Shown: positions 8,170-18,081 of the stretch, piece after piece | Layout: every line of letters begins with the position of its first letter | How positions within the stretch are numbered: position 1 is the stretch's first letter | Source: CAYRPN01 sp964426135 | Lineage (GTDB): Bacteria; Planctomycetota; Phycisphaerae; Phycisphaerales; Phycisphaeraceae | NCBI GenBank assembly: GCA_964426135.1 | Contig: CAYRPN010000016.1 | Location: 3,306 to 67,305, forward strand | Length of the DNA: 64,000 nucleotides | Reading direction: 5' to 3' | Translations under genes and position numbers: made by a program | Notes under the pieces: model-generated | Databases searched by the model: none | Seen by the model: the letters and a program-made list of their open reading frames with translations, nothing else | Told to the model about the DNA's origin: nothing

Positions 8170-9690
8170 TCACTTTCTGAACGTGAAGCGCTTCAGTTTC
8201 GCTAGTCCTCGGAACGGCGCGACGACAACCACCTGCACCTGGGTGTAGATGCTTGCGACCATGTACCGAAGTGCTGCACGGGCGGTGTACGACTGTGGTT
8301 CGGGCATGCCGATCAGCCAGACGAGGGAGGCGAGTCGGATGCCGGCCGAGATGAGGAAGAGCAGGCCGTGATAGGTGACGGTCATGCCCATCCATTCGTC
8401 GTGCCAGTCCTTGAGTGTCTCGGCGATGGTCCCGCCAAAGATACCGCTGAGCGAACCGGCAATGCCGATGACCACGGAATGCACCGCGACGTAGGCGCTT
8501 CCGCCGGCTTTGTTGGTGTCGGTGTCCGCCATTTGCAGCAGCAGATTCTGGCTGGCGAGTTCGACTCCCGGCCACGCCATCGCCGCCGAGAGCACCGCCA
8601 TGTAGCCGATCCACCAACTGTCGCCGTGCCAGCCGTCGTGGGTGACGAACGCCCATGAGATCGCGCCATGCGTGATGAGTACGCCGGCGATCAGCAGCAC
8701 GGGCCTGCAGCCGAGTTTGTCCACCAGCCTGCCCCAGATGGGGAAGGTGAGCATGGAACTGATCATCGGAATCGCGACGAGCATGAGGTTCGCCTGCCAG
8801 TTGCTCATTTTCACGACGTCGTCGAGCAGGTATTTCCAGACGAAGACTTCGATGTACCCGATTCCGAAAAACAGCGTGCCTCGGAATGCAAGGAAGCGGC
8901 GAAAAGCCGGATGCTTCAGCGGCTGCGCTAGCATCTGAAAGAAATTGATGGGCTTGGTGTGGTCGCGGCGATGTTCGTCGGGCACCCACTTGAACAGGCC
9001 GATGTCGATCATGCCGCACACCGCTCCGACGATGAAGAGCAGCGAGATCGTTCGCTGCAGGATCAGGGGATCCTTGCCGGCGTCGGTCATGGCGCGGTCG
9101 AGGATGAAGCCCACCAGCAGCGTCATGGCCATGCCGACAAAGCGGCCGACCTGGCCGCGCCTGGCGAAGTACCGGCCGCGAATGCGGTCCGGAATGAAAT
9201 CCGCCATCCACACCAGCCATGCCGGATCGCTCAGGTTTCCCAGCGACGTCGTGGCCCAGATCATCAAGAGCAGCAGCCACCAGTGGTGATCGGGTGTGAC
9301 TCCCGGTATCCACGGAATCAGCGCGATGAGAATCCACATCGCCCGGTGAGTGATGCCCGCGATGAGGAAAATTCGCTTTCGCCCGCCGTATTTCTCCATG
9401 AGATAGCTGGAGATGACCTGGATGAGCAGGCCTGCGTGCGGCATCGCGCCGAGCAGGCCGTAGCCGAACTCGCCCATCCCCATGGAATCGGCGTAGCGGA
9501 TGCGCGGTGCGCCGTTGACGCAGTAGTTCCACACCGCCCAGAATCCGCAGGAAATGGTGACGAACGTCAATGCCCGGCGCAGCGTGCGCGGCTTGTGCTT
9601 CTCCAGCACGACGATGGGCGATGCGGAGGACACCGGCGTCGCGCCGGTCGCCGGCGCGGCGGTGGGGGAGGTTTCAGTCGGCCGATCCAT
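8170..9690 (-). CDS. MFS family transporter
   Basis: A 506-residue inner-membrane protein with about 12 hydrophobic segments split into two halves, as in major facilitator transporters. A roughly 42-residue Ala/Pro/Thr-rich cytoplasmic extension precedes the first helix (LTFVTISCGFWAVWNY). The loop between helices 2 and 3 contains YLMEKYGGRKRIFL, close to the MFS motif A pattern. The second half begins with FPIWGRLVDKLGCRPVLL, a good copy of the same motif. The substrate cannot be predicted. Its 5' end faces the divergent suf regulator. Confidence 0.85.
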   Translation of the reverse strand: MDRPTETSPTAAPATGATPVSSASPIVVLEKHKPRTLRRALTFVTISCGFWAVWNYCVNGAPRIRYADSMGMGEFGYGLLGAMPHAGLLIQVISSYLMEKYGGRKRIFLIAGITHRAMWILIALIPWIPGVTPDHHWWLLLLMIWATTSLGNLSDPAWLVWMADFIPDRIRGRYFARRGQVGRFVGMAMTLLVGFILDRAMTDAGKDPLILQRTISLLFIVGAVCGMIDIGLFKWVPDEHRRDHTKPINFFQMLAQPLKHPAFRRFLAFRGTLFFGIGYIEVFVWKYLLDDVVKMSNWQANLMLVAIPMISSMLTFPIWGRLVDKLGCRPVLLIAGVLITHGAISWAFVTHDGWHGDSWWIGYMAVLSAAMAWPGVELASQNLLLQMADTDTNKAGGSAYVAVHSVVIGIAGSLSGIFGGTIAETLKDWHDEWMGMTVTYHGLLFLISAGIRLASLVWLIGMPEPQSYTARAALRYMVASIYTQVQVVVVAPFRGLAKLKRFTFRK

Positions 9691-9797
9691 GGCGGGGCTT
9701 ATCCAGACGGCGTCGCCGCGGCGACGCCGAAAAGGGCATTCTTCAACCGGGCGAGGCCCGGGTATCGCTGCAAATCATATTCTCGCACGGCGGCGAG

Positions 9798-9831
9798 TGG
9801 AAATGGGACTGAATTAGACCTATATTAGTCC
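9798..9831 (+). promoter_or_regulatory. Candidate suf promoter with overlapping Rrf2 operator
   Basis: TGGAAA (9798-9803) and TATATT (9821-9826) form a -35/-10 pair with 17-base spacing ahead of the Rrf2 gene. A 26-base dyad, 9806-9831 (GGACTGAATTAG-AC-CTATATTAGTCC, 9 of 12 half-site pairs), covers the -10 box. Its AGTC-containing arms and size resemble IscR/SufR-type operators, so autorepression of the operon is a reasonable inference. Binding is not shown. Confidence 0.5.
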
Positions 9832-9882
9832 GCCAGTGGTCGGACACCGCCCCGATCCGTGCCCGGTCCCGTTCGTGCAACC

Positions 9883-10392
9883 ATGATCAGCTTCACCCGC
9901 AAAACCGATTACGCACTCGTCGCCCTGGCGCGGCTCGCCTTGCAGAAGGCGCAGGAAGGCGATCCGCTCAGCGCCCGCGCCATTGCCGATGAATTCGGCC
10001 TGCCGCTGCAACTGCTCATGTCGCTCATGAAACGCCTGCATCGCTCAGGCATCATCAACTCCAACCGCGGCGCTCGCGGCGGCTACTTGCTGGCGCGCGA
10101 GCCTGGCCGAATCAGCATTGCCGATGTCGTCGAATCCATCGAAGGCCCCGCCCGGCTCGCCCCCTGTTGCTCCGATGAGCCGCAGGGCGGCGAGTGCCTC
10201 ATGTGCAATCTCACCGATCGCTGCCCGATCACCGGCGCCATCCGCGAGATGAACGGGCGTATCTCGCAGTTCCTGCACGAGGTGACATTGGAGACCCTGC
10301 TGGAAACGGCGGAGCGCAAAGTGAAACTCCCCCGCGTGGGCAAAATTGGCCGGCAGCGCCCGGTCGAGCTTAGCATCGGGAAACTGCGATAA
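9883..10392 (+). CDS. Rrf2-family Fe-S cluster regulator of the suf operon
   Basis: A 169-residue winged-helix regulator like IscR/SufR. The N-terminal DNA-binding part reads ISFTRKTDYALVALARLA and the wing contains NSNRGARGGYLLAR, both standard for Rrf2. The sensor loop near residues 93-113 has cysteines in CC, C, C and C positions (PCC...ECLMC...RCPI), enough to ligate a cluster. Start at 9883 is the family start; the frame is open 8 codons further upstream. It leads the suf genes with 17 bases to sufB and most likely represses its own operon when clusters are plentiful. Confidence 0.9.
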   Translation: MISFTRKTDYALVALARLALQKAQEGDPLSARAIADEFGLPLQLLMSLMKRLHRSGIINSNRGARGGYLLAREPGRISIADVVESIEGPARLAPCCSDEPQGGECLMCNLTDRCPITGAIREMNGRISQFLHEVTLETLLETAERKVKLPRVGKIGRQRPVELSIGKLR

Positions 10393-10409
10393 CGTGAACG
10401 GAGTCAGCC

Positions 10410-11863
<1,454 letters not shown>

Positions 11864-11867
<4 letters not shown>

Positions 11868-12814
11868 TGGGTGTCGTGCCGATCATCATGCCTTCGGAAT
11901 TGCCGCTCATGGATGCGAAGAAGCCCCATGCCTGGTCGCCGATTGAGGACCTGCCGGACAATTGGCCGGAGTTGGTCGATGCCCGCGTTTTCGAAGCGGC
12001 GCAGGAGTGGAAAAGAGCAATCCGCGACCTGCGCGATCATCGACTGCTCCGCGAATTCGTCGCGCGGTTATGCCGTGAGTACGCGATCGAAACCGGCGCG
12101 ATCGAGCAGATTTACCACATCAGCCGCAATGCCACGAAAGTGCTCATCGACCAGGGCCTCAACGCGGCGTTTCTCTCGCACGGTGACACCGAAGAGCCCG
12201 TCGAACTCGTCATGGCGCGGATCGGCGACCAGCAACGCGCAATCGATGGCGTGTACCAGTTTGTGGCGTCTGAACGAAAACTGACGAAGTCGTTCCTCCT
12301 CGAATTGCACCAGGTGCTGACAGATAACCAGCGCACCTTCATGGGTCGCGACTCGCTGGGCCAATGGGTCGAACGATCCCTGCCTCGCGGACAATGGAAA
12401 CCCTGGCCCAACAACGTCGGCGGGCCGGGCGGGTTCTTTTACGAGTTCTGCCCGCCGGTGCAGGTGGACAGCGAGATCGATCGGCTGCTCGGCTGGCACG
12501 AGCGCCACGGGACTGAAGCGGTGTCGCCTGTTATGGAAGCGGCTTGGCTGCACCACCGTTTTGTTCAGATTCATCCTTTCACGGACGGGAATGGCCGCAC
12601 CGCGCGCTGCCTCGCCACGATGGTGCTCATTAAGGCCGGCTGGCTCCCGCTCGTGGTGACGCGCGATGACAAACTCGACTACTACAAGGCACTGCAGGAC
12701 GCCGATGAAGGCGACCTGCGGCCTCTGATCAAACTGTTTGAGTCTCTACAGCTTGGCGTTCTACGGCAGGCCATGCGTGTCGTGGCCGAAATTCAGGATC
12801 GCCCAACAAAGTGA
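11864..12814 (+). CDS. Fic-domain protein inside the suf operon
   Basis: A 316-residue Fic protein; the family mostly transfers AMP from ATP to hydroxyl side chains of target proteins. The complete catalytic motif HPFTDGNGRTAR begins at His237. A candidate autoinhibitory motif, T77-G-A-I-E81, sits N-terminal to the Fic core, matching the (S/T)xxxE pattern of class II Fic proteins, whose Glu blocks the ATP site. The start at 11864 overlaps the sufB stop, has GGAAGGAAG upstream, and is followed directly by a second ATG. Its own stop (GTGA) overlaps a GTG 24 bases before the sufC start. No antitoxin gene is beside it. Its position suggests it is co-expressed with, and may modify, Fe-S assembly proteins; this is inference. 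Relatives may instead dephosphocholinate or deAMPylate. Confidence 0.9.
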
Positions 12815-12834
12815 CCGACCGGAGTTCATTCGCG

Positions 12835-13614
12835 ATGTCCCTCCTCGAAATCAAAAACCTCCACGCTCGCGTCGAAGGGCGCGAGATTCTCAAAGGCATC
12901 GATCTGACCATCGAGCCCGGCAGCGTTCACGCCATCATGGGCCTCAACGGCTCGGGCAAGAGCACGCTGGCGCGCGTGCTGTCAGGCCACGAGTCCTACG
13001 AAGTCACCGAAGGCGAGATTCTGCTCAATGGCAAGAACATCGCCGACATGGAAACCGACGAACGCGCCTGCGAAGGCCTGTTCATGGCGTTCCAGTATCC
13101 CGTGGAAATTCCCGGCGTCAGCAACACGGAGTTTCTCAAGGCCGCCATCAACGCCGTACGTAAGCATCGCGGCCAGACCGAGCTCGATGCCGTCAGCTTT
13201 CTCAAGCTCGTGCGCGAGAAGATGAAGCTCGTGAAAATGCCTGAGGACCTCTTGAAGCGCAGCGTCAACGAAGGTTTCTCCGGCGGCGAGAAGAAGAAGA
13301 ACGAAATCTTCCAGATGTCCGTCCTGGAGCCGAAGCTGATGGTGCTCGACGAGACCGACAGCGGCCTCGATATCGACGCGCTCCGCATCGTGTCCGACGG
13401 CGTCAACGCCATGCGGCATCCGACGCGATCGTTCCTCGTGATCACGCACTACCAGCGCCTGCTCGAATACATCGTGCCGGATTACGTGCACGTGCTGATC
13501 GACGGTCGCATCGTCAAGAGCGGCGGCAAGGACCTGGCGCTCGAACTCGACACCAAGGGTTACGAGTGGGTGCGACAGGAAGCGGCCCGCGGTGAGCCGG
13601 TGAGTGTGAAGTAG
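12835..13614 (+). CDS. sufC: Fe-S assembly ATPase SufC
   Basis: ABC-type ATPase that drives the SufBCD scaffold. The 259-residue protein has Walker A GLNGSGKST, the SufC-type signature GFSGGEKKKNEIFQM, Walker B LMVLDETDSGLD and the switch His in ITHYQRLL. I chose the ATG at 12835 because GGAG lies 10 bases upstream and the family begins there. An in-frame GTG at 12811 overlaps the fic stop and may allow coupled re-initiation. Confidence 0.97.
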   Translation: MSLLEIKNLHARVEGREILKGIDLTIEPGSVHAIMGLNGSGKSTLARVLSGHESYEVTEGEILLNGKNIADMETDERACEGLFMAFQYPVEIPGVSNTEFLKAAINAVRKHRGQTELDAVSFLKLVREKMKLVKMPEDLLKRSVNEGFSGGEKKKNEIFQMSVLEPKLMVLDETDSGLDIDALRIVSDGVNAMRHPTRSFLVITHYQRLLEYIVPDYVHVLIDGRIVKSGGKDLALELDTKGYEWVRQEAARGEPVSVK

Positions 13615-13752
13615 AGCGCCCGGCCCACGCGCGCGCCTCGGCATGGCGGCTTAAGCCGCCATGCCGGATGAGCCCTGCGTACCCGCACCATCCCCGTGCC
13701 CCCGCACACATAGTCCCCAGCGTGCCCCACGACTTACGTCAGGCCAATCACT

Positions 13753-15099
13753 ATGCCCGCCATCGCCGAAACAACACAATCCGCCGTCGCCGAGCTTGCG
13801 ACGCTGGCGAAATCAAGCCTCACCGGGCCTGAATCGCTGCGATCGCTTCGTGAATCCGCGCTGGCGAGATTCGTCGAACTTGGTCTGCCCACGACGCATC
13901 ACGAGGATTGGCGATTCACCAATCTCGGCGAGCTCGTGGCCACCAGCTTTGCGCTTCGCCCCGCGCCGCCGAAGGTCAACCACGACCAGGTCGCCACCTT
14001 CGCGGTGCCCGGGCTTGCCGCCCACACGCTGGTCTTCATCGATGGCATCTACGCGCCGCAGCTCTCGGACATCCGCAAACTGCCCGACGGCGTGCGAGTC
14101 ACCACCCTGCATGACGCAGCCGGCACGCATCGCACGCTCGTCGAGAAATATCTCGGCAAGATCGCTCCATTTGCCAACGAAGCCTTCACCGCGCTGAACA
14201 CGGCCTTCCTCGGCGATGGTGTGTTCATCCACGTTCCCCGCAACGTGCGCGTCGATGATCCGGTGATCTTGCTGAACATCGCCACGCACGGCGGCGCTCA
14301 CGAGCCAGCGGTCATCACCAACCCGCGCAATCTCATCATCGCTGAGGATGGCAGCGGGCTGCGCGTTGTCGAGCATTACGTGGCGCTGGGTGACAACGTC
14401 TATTTCACCAACGCGGTGACCGAGTTCTTCACCGGCGACAACTGCCACGCCACGCATTACTTCATCGAAGAGGAAAGCCGCAAGGCGTTCAGCGTCAGCG
14501 CCTTGCACGCTCGCACCGGCCGCAACACGACGTTTCGATCGCACTCGGTCCTGCTTGGCGGGGCGCTGGTGCGGAACGTGGTGAATCCCATCATCGATGG
14601 CGATGGCGGCAACGTGCTGGTCAACGGCTTGTTTGTCCCCGCCGGCGATCAGGTGCACGACAACTTCATGCGCGTTGAGCACCGCAAGCCCAACTGCGAG
14701 AGCCACCAGTATTACAACGGCATCGTCGCCGACCAGGCGCGCGGCGTGTTCTGCGGCCGCATCTTCGTCGCCAAGGAAGCGCAGAAGACCGACGCGAAAC
14801 AGACCAGCGCGAATCTGCTGCTGTCCGACGACGCCCAGATCGACACGATGCCTCAGTTGGAGATTTACGCCGACGACGTGAAATGCACGCACGGCGCGAC
14901 CATCGGGCAACTCGACGACGACGCGATGTTTTATTTGCAGGCCCGCGGCATCAGCCGGAACGCCGCGCGTGCGATGCTGGTTTTCGCCTTCGCCGCCGAG
15001 ACGTTTGCCCGCATGAAGCTGGAGCCGATTCGCGAAATGCTGGAACGAAAAATGCTCTCGCGTTTGCCGGAGGGCGAGTTTCTCGCCTCGGTCCTGTGA
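13753..15099 (+). CDS. sufD: Fe-S cluster assembly protein SufD
   Basis: Second beta-helix subunit of the SufBCD scaffold. The 448-residue protein has the SufD N-terminus (LPTTHHEDWRFTNLG), a beta-helix middle and the C-terminal CTHGATIGQLDDDAMFYLQARG segment with the conserved His implicated in iron handling. The 138-base gap after sufC contains no gene. No strong Shine-Dalgarno is visible at the ATG. Confidence 0.95.
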   Translation: MPAIAETTQSAVAELATLAKSSLTGPESLRSLRESALARFVELGLPTTHHEDWRFTNLGELVATSFALRPAPPKVNHDQVATFAVPGLAAHTLVFIDGIYAPQLSDIRKLPDGVRVTTLHDAAGTHRTLVEKYLGKIAPFANEAFTALNTAFLGDGVFIHVPRNVRVDDPVILLNIATHGGAHEPAVITNPRNLIIAEDGSGLRVVEHYVALGDNVYFTNAVTEFFTGDNCHATHYFIEEESRKAFSVSALHARTGRNTTFRSHSVLLGGALVRNVVNPIIDGDGGNVLVNGLFVPAGDQVHDNFMRVEHRKPNCESHQYYNGIVADQARGVFCGRIFVAKEAQKTDAKQTSANLLLSDDAQIDTMPQLEIYADDVKCTHGATIGQLDDDAMFYLQARGISRNAARAMLVFAFAAETFARMKLEPIREMLERKMLSRLPEGEFLASVL

Positions 15100-15147
15100 A
15101 TCCGCAATAGCCATTCATCATTCATCATTCACCATTAGGTCCCTCTC

Positions 15148-16011
15148 ATGCCCCAGCCTTTCTCCCATCCCGACATGCTCGTCTCGACTGACTGGGTCAA
15201 CCAGCATCGCGGCGAAACGGACAAGTACCGCATCGTCGAAAGCGACGAGGACTTGCTGCTCTATGCCACCGGCCACATTCCCGAGGCGGTGAAGATTGAC
15301 TGGATCAATGACCTCAATGACCCGGTCGTGCGCGACTACATCGAAGGCCAGCGTTTCGCGGAACTGTGCAGCAAACACGGCATCGGCAGCGATACCACCG
15401 TGATCTTCTACGGCGACAAGAACAACTGGTGGGCGTGCTACGCGCTGTGGGTCTTCATGCTCAACGGCCACACCAAGTGCAAGATCATGGACGGCGGGCG
15501 CAAGAAGTGGATGGATGAAGGCAAGCCCGTCGGCAAGGAAGCGCCCAAGTACGCGAGCAAGCCCTACAAGGAAGGCGCGAAGAACCCGGCGATCCGCATC
15601 CTGCGCCAGGACGTGCTCACGCACATGAAGGCCGGAAGGCCGATGGTCGATGTGCGCAGCCCGCAGGAGTTCAGCGGCGAGCGCACGCACATGTCCGAGT
15701 ATCCGCAGGAAGGCGTGCTGCGCGGCGGCCACATCCCCGGCGCCAAGAGCTGCCCGTGGGCGCGGGCGGTGGCGGAGAACGGCGCGTTCAAGTCGCGCGA
15801 AGAACTCGAGAAGATTTATCTCGGCGAACTGGCGCTCAAGCCCACGGACGAGGTCGTCGCCTACTGCCGCATCGGCGAACGCTCCAGCCACACGTGGTTC
15901 GTGCTGAAATACCTGCTCGGATTCGGCAACGTGAGGAACTACGACGGCTCCTGGACCGAGTGGGGCAACGCCGTGGGCATGCCGATCGAGAAAACGTACA
16001 AGCCGGCGTGA
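15148..16011 (+). CDS. Thiosulfate/3-mercaptopyruvate-type sulfurtransferase (two rhodanese domains)
   Basis: A 287-residue tandem rhodanese that moves sulfane sulfur from a donor to cyanide, thiols or a protein Cys. The N-terminal domain (about 10-135) lacks an active Cys; the C-terminal domain carries the active loop CRIGERSS with Cys240. The loop type is nearer thiosulfate sulfurtransferase than mercaptopyruvate sulfurtransferase (usually CGSGVT). It lies between sufD and sufE on the same strand, where other operons have sufS, so a role in sulfur supply for SUF is plausible but unproven. A run of TCATTCATCATTCACC-like repeats (15111-15136) precedes the gene. Confidence 0.9.
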   Translation: MPQPFSHPDMLVSTDWVNQHRGETDKYRIVESDEDLLLYATGHIPEAVKIDWINDLNDPVVRDYIEGQRFAELCSKHGIGSDTTVIFYGDKNNWWACYALWVFMLNGHTKCKIMDGGRKKWMDEGKPVGKEAPKYASKPYKEGAKNPAIRILRQDVLTHMKAGRPMVDVRSPQEFSGERTHMSEYPQEGVLRGGHIPGAKSCPWARAVAENGAFKSREELEKIYLGELALKPTDEVVAYCRIGERSSHTWFVLKYLLGFGNVRNYDGSWTEWGNAVGMPIEKTYKPA

Positions 16012-16144
16012 GGCGAACAAGACGCGGAAGACGAGGAAGTAGACAACAGATTCCCGTTCTCCGCGAAGAGCGGGGCAAGCCCCGTCGCTAAACGGCCGAG
16101 CGCCGACGGCGGCCGGCTTCCACCTTGGGTTGCGGGCCACGCTT

Positions 16145-16552
16145 ATGTCTTCCCTTTCCGACATCATCGAAGCCTTCCAGTCCGTCGACGCCGCGACCCG
16201 GCTCGACCTGCTGCTGGACTACGCGAACAGCCTGTCGCCGCTGCCCGCGAAGTACCAGAGCGCCGCGGCGAAGGAACTGGCTCGCGTGCATGAGTGCATG
16301 ACGCCTGTGTTCCTGTGGTTTGAAAAGGAGAACGGCTGCCTGCGCATGGCCGCGGAAGTGGCGGAGGAAGCTCCGACGGTCAAGGGCTTCGTTTCGATTC
16401 TTTCGAAGGCGTTCGATGGCGCGCCGTGCGCGGAAGTCGCGGCGGTGCCGATGGATCTGCTGCAGAAGCTGGGGCTCGATGGCCAGATTCGCATGAACCG
16501 CGCGGTGGGCCTGACCGCGATTCTGGCGCGCCTCCGCAATGCGGCGCAATGA
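16145..16552 (+). CDS. sufE: Sulfur acceptor protein SufE
   Basis: Takes persulfide sulfur from a cysteine desulfurase and hands it to SufB. The 135-residue protein has the SufE fold order and the reactive Cys51 in VHECMTPVFLWFE. The start at 16145 gives the SufE N-terminus; an in-frame ATG at 16130 adds 5 residues. The 133-base gap before it holds a short repeat (about 16066-16096) of the GCAAGCCCCGTCGCTAAACGG family. The presence of SufE implies that a SufS partner exists elsewhere. Confidence 0.93.
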   Translation: MSSLSDIIEAFQSVDAATRLDLLLDYANSLSPLPAKYQSAAAKELARVHECMTPVFLWFEKENGCLRMAAEVAEEAPTVKGFVSILSKAFDGAPCAEVAAVPMDLLQKLGLDGQIRMNRAVGLTAILARLRNAAQ

Positions 16553-16604
16553 ACGCCCGCCGGCTTCGCAAGTCTCGCCGCCCGCCGCCTAGGATTGAAT
16601 TGCC

Positions 16605-17057
16605 ATGAGTGACACACCCGCCAATATCCCGCTGCCGCAGCCCGGTCCGTCCGCCGGCGCTGTTGCCTCTGCAACCTCCGCGACTCCGGCAGCCGCGCCA
16701 GCGTCTGTCGCCTCCGCGCCGACTGCCGAGAATCCGCTGGCGCTGACCGACGAGCAGCTGCGCGAGCGCATCATCGATGCTTGTAAGAATGTGCACGATC
16801 CTGAGATTCCGGTGAACATTTACGAGCTTGGCCTGATCTACGACATCGCGGTGGATGCGAACCGGGACGTGAAGGTGAAGATGACGCTCACCAGCCCGGC
16901 GTGTCCGTCCGCTCAGGAGCTGCCACTGGAAGTGCGCGGACGCATCGCGGTGATCCCGGGTGTGCATGACGTGGATGTGGACGTGGTGTGGGATCCGCCC
17001 TGGACGCCGGCGAAGATGAGCGAGGCTGCGAAGGTGCAGATGGGGTTTGATCTGTGA
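16605..17057 (+). CDS. sufT: SufT / MIP18-family Fe-S maturation protein
   Basis: DUF59 (MIP18) protein that helps load Fe-S clusters onto target proteins. The 150-residue product has an Ala/Pro-rich leader of about 44 residues and then the domain, with NVHDPEIPVNIYELGLIYDI and the reactive Cys in TSPACPSAQELP. It closes the suf operon, 52 bases after sufE, and converges on a minus-strand gene 32 bases away. Confidence 0.92.
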   Translation: MSDTPANIPLPQPGPSAGAVASATSATPAAAPASVASAPTAENPLALTDEQLRERIIDACKNVHDPEIPVNIYELGLIYDIAVDANRDVKVKMTLTSPACPSAQELPLEVRGRIAVIPGVHDVDVDVVWDPPWTPAKMSEAAKVQMGFDL

Positions 17058-17089
17058 GATGTCGCGGCGGGAGCGGAGGGCCAGGATCG

Positions 17090-17890
17090 CTATTCGCCTT
17101 TCAATTCCACCACCGCCAGCACCGGCCGGTGGTCGGACGCCACCTTCTCATCGATCACCTTTAACTCCACCACGCGCCACTGCCTGGCAGGACGCAGCAG
17201 GATGTAGTCGATCGCGACCGTCGGCTTGTCGCTGGGCCAGGTCGGGGGGTGCTTCTGGCCGGCGGCGCTTTGCCAGTTCTCCAGCAGTACTTTCATTTCC
17301 GCCTTGTCCGGCTCGGCGTTGAGGTCGCCGGCGAGAATCGTCGGCGGAGCGCCCGTCGCGGCGAGAATGTCGTGCAACTTCGTGGTCTGGGCCTTGCGGT
17401 CGGTGGCGTCGTCGAGGTGATCCAGGTGCGTGCCGACGAACGCGATCAGCGGCCCGGCCTCGCCGACCTTCACGCGAATCTCGATCGCGCTGCGCGGCTC
17501 GCGACCCTTGCTATGCGGCAGGGCGTGGTTCTTCGATGACTCGATCTTCCATCGCGACAGCACAGCTTCGCCGTACTCGCCGCCGGCGTAGTTCATCGCC
17601 TTGCCGAAGACCGCGTGCATGCCGGTGAGCTTGCCGAGCTCCGCTGCCTGGTCGACGCCAGAGGCGCGTTTGGTTTTCACGTCCACTTCCTGCAGCGCGA
17701 CCAGGTCGGGCTTCGCATCGGTGATCACTTTCGCGATTCGCGGCAGATCGAACTTGCCGTCCGCGCCTTCGCCGTGGTGGATGTTGTAGGTGACGATGCG
17801 CAGGCGCGCGGGCTTCGCGTCCTCGGCGCAAAGCGGCAGGGGAGTGACGAGGTGAAAAGCGAAGAGCAATGCAAGAAGGCGTGCGAGCAT
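17090..17890 (-). CDS. Secreted endonuclease/exonuclease/phosphatase-family protein
   Basis: A metal-dependent phosphoesterase of the EEP fold. After a signal peptide (ARLLALLFAFHLVTPLPLCA) the 266-residue protein has the family blocks: IVTYNIHHGEG, LVALQEVD (metal Glu), FVGTHLDHLDD, ILAGDLNAEPD and a C-terminal SDHRPVLAVVEL with the catalytic Asp-His. The ATG at 17890 has GGAG 7 bases upstream; the longer open frame runs into the neighbouring repeat. The substrate may be a nucleic acid, phospholipid or sugar phosphate and cannot be told. Confidence 0.85.
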   Translation of the reverse strand: MLARLLALLFAFHLVTPLPLCAEDAKPARLRIVTYNIHHGEGADGKFDLPRIAKVITDAKPDLVALQEVDVKTKRASGVDQAAELGKLTGMHAVFGKAMNYAGGEYGEAVLSRWKIESSKNHALPHSKGREPRSAIEIRVKVGEAGPLIAFVGTHLDHLDDATDRKAQTTKLHDILAATGAPPTILAGDLNAEPDKAEMKVLLENWQSAAGQKHPPTWPSDKPTVAIDYILLRPARQWRVVELKVIDEKVASDHRPVLAVVELKGE

Positions 17891-17915
17891 GAAGGGCTCC
17901 GTGAGTGCGCTATGC

Positions 17916-18075
17916 GTAGGGTGCGTCAAGGCTCGGCGCGGACGCACCACGATGAACGAAAACGCAACAGCGCGGATCATTTTCGCACACGGTGGAACGC
18001 GGAACCCTCACGTCCGCACCGCGAGCAATGAAGACGCAACATGGTGCGTCCGCGCCGAGCCTTGACGCACCCTAC
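17916..18075. repeat. GTAGGGTGCGTC inverted-repeat element, copy 1
   Basis: Perfect 34-base terminal arms (17916-17949 and 18042-18075) start with GTAGGGTGCGTCAAGGCTCG and enclose about 92 bases. Relatives lie at 30073-30158 and 41850-41966, and a diverged one at 45384-45476. The element fills most of the gap between the EEP and E2 genes. It has no open frame of its own. Confidence 0.8.
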
Positions 18076-18081
18076 TGGGAA

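Noticed and set aside
15111..15136. TCATTCATCATTCACC run before the rhodanese gene as an operator
   Set aside because: Similar ATTCGTCATT strings occur in an unrelated repeat loop at 61674; it is more likely a low-complexity dispersed repeat.
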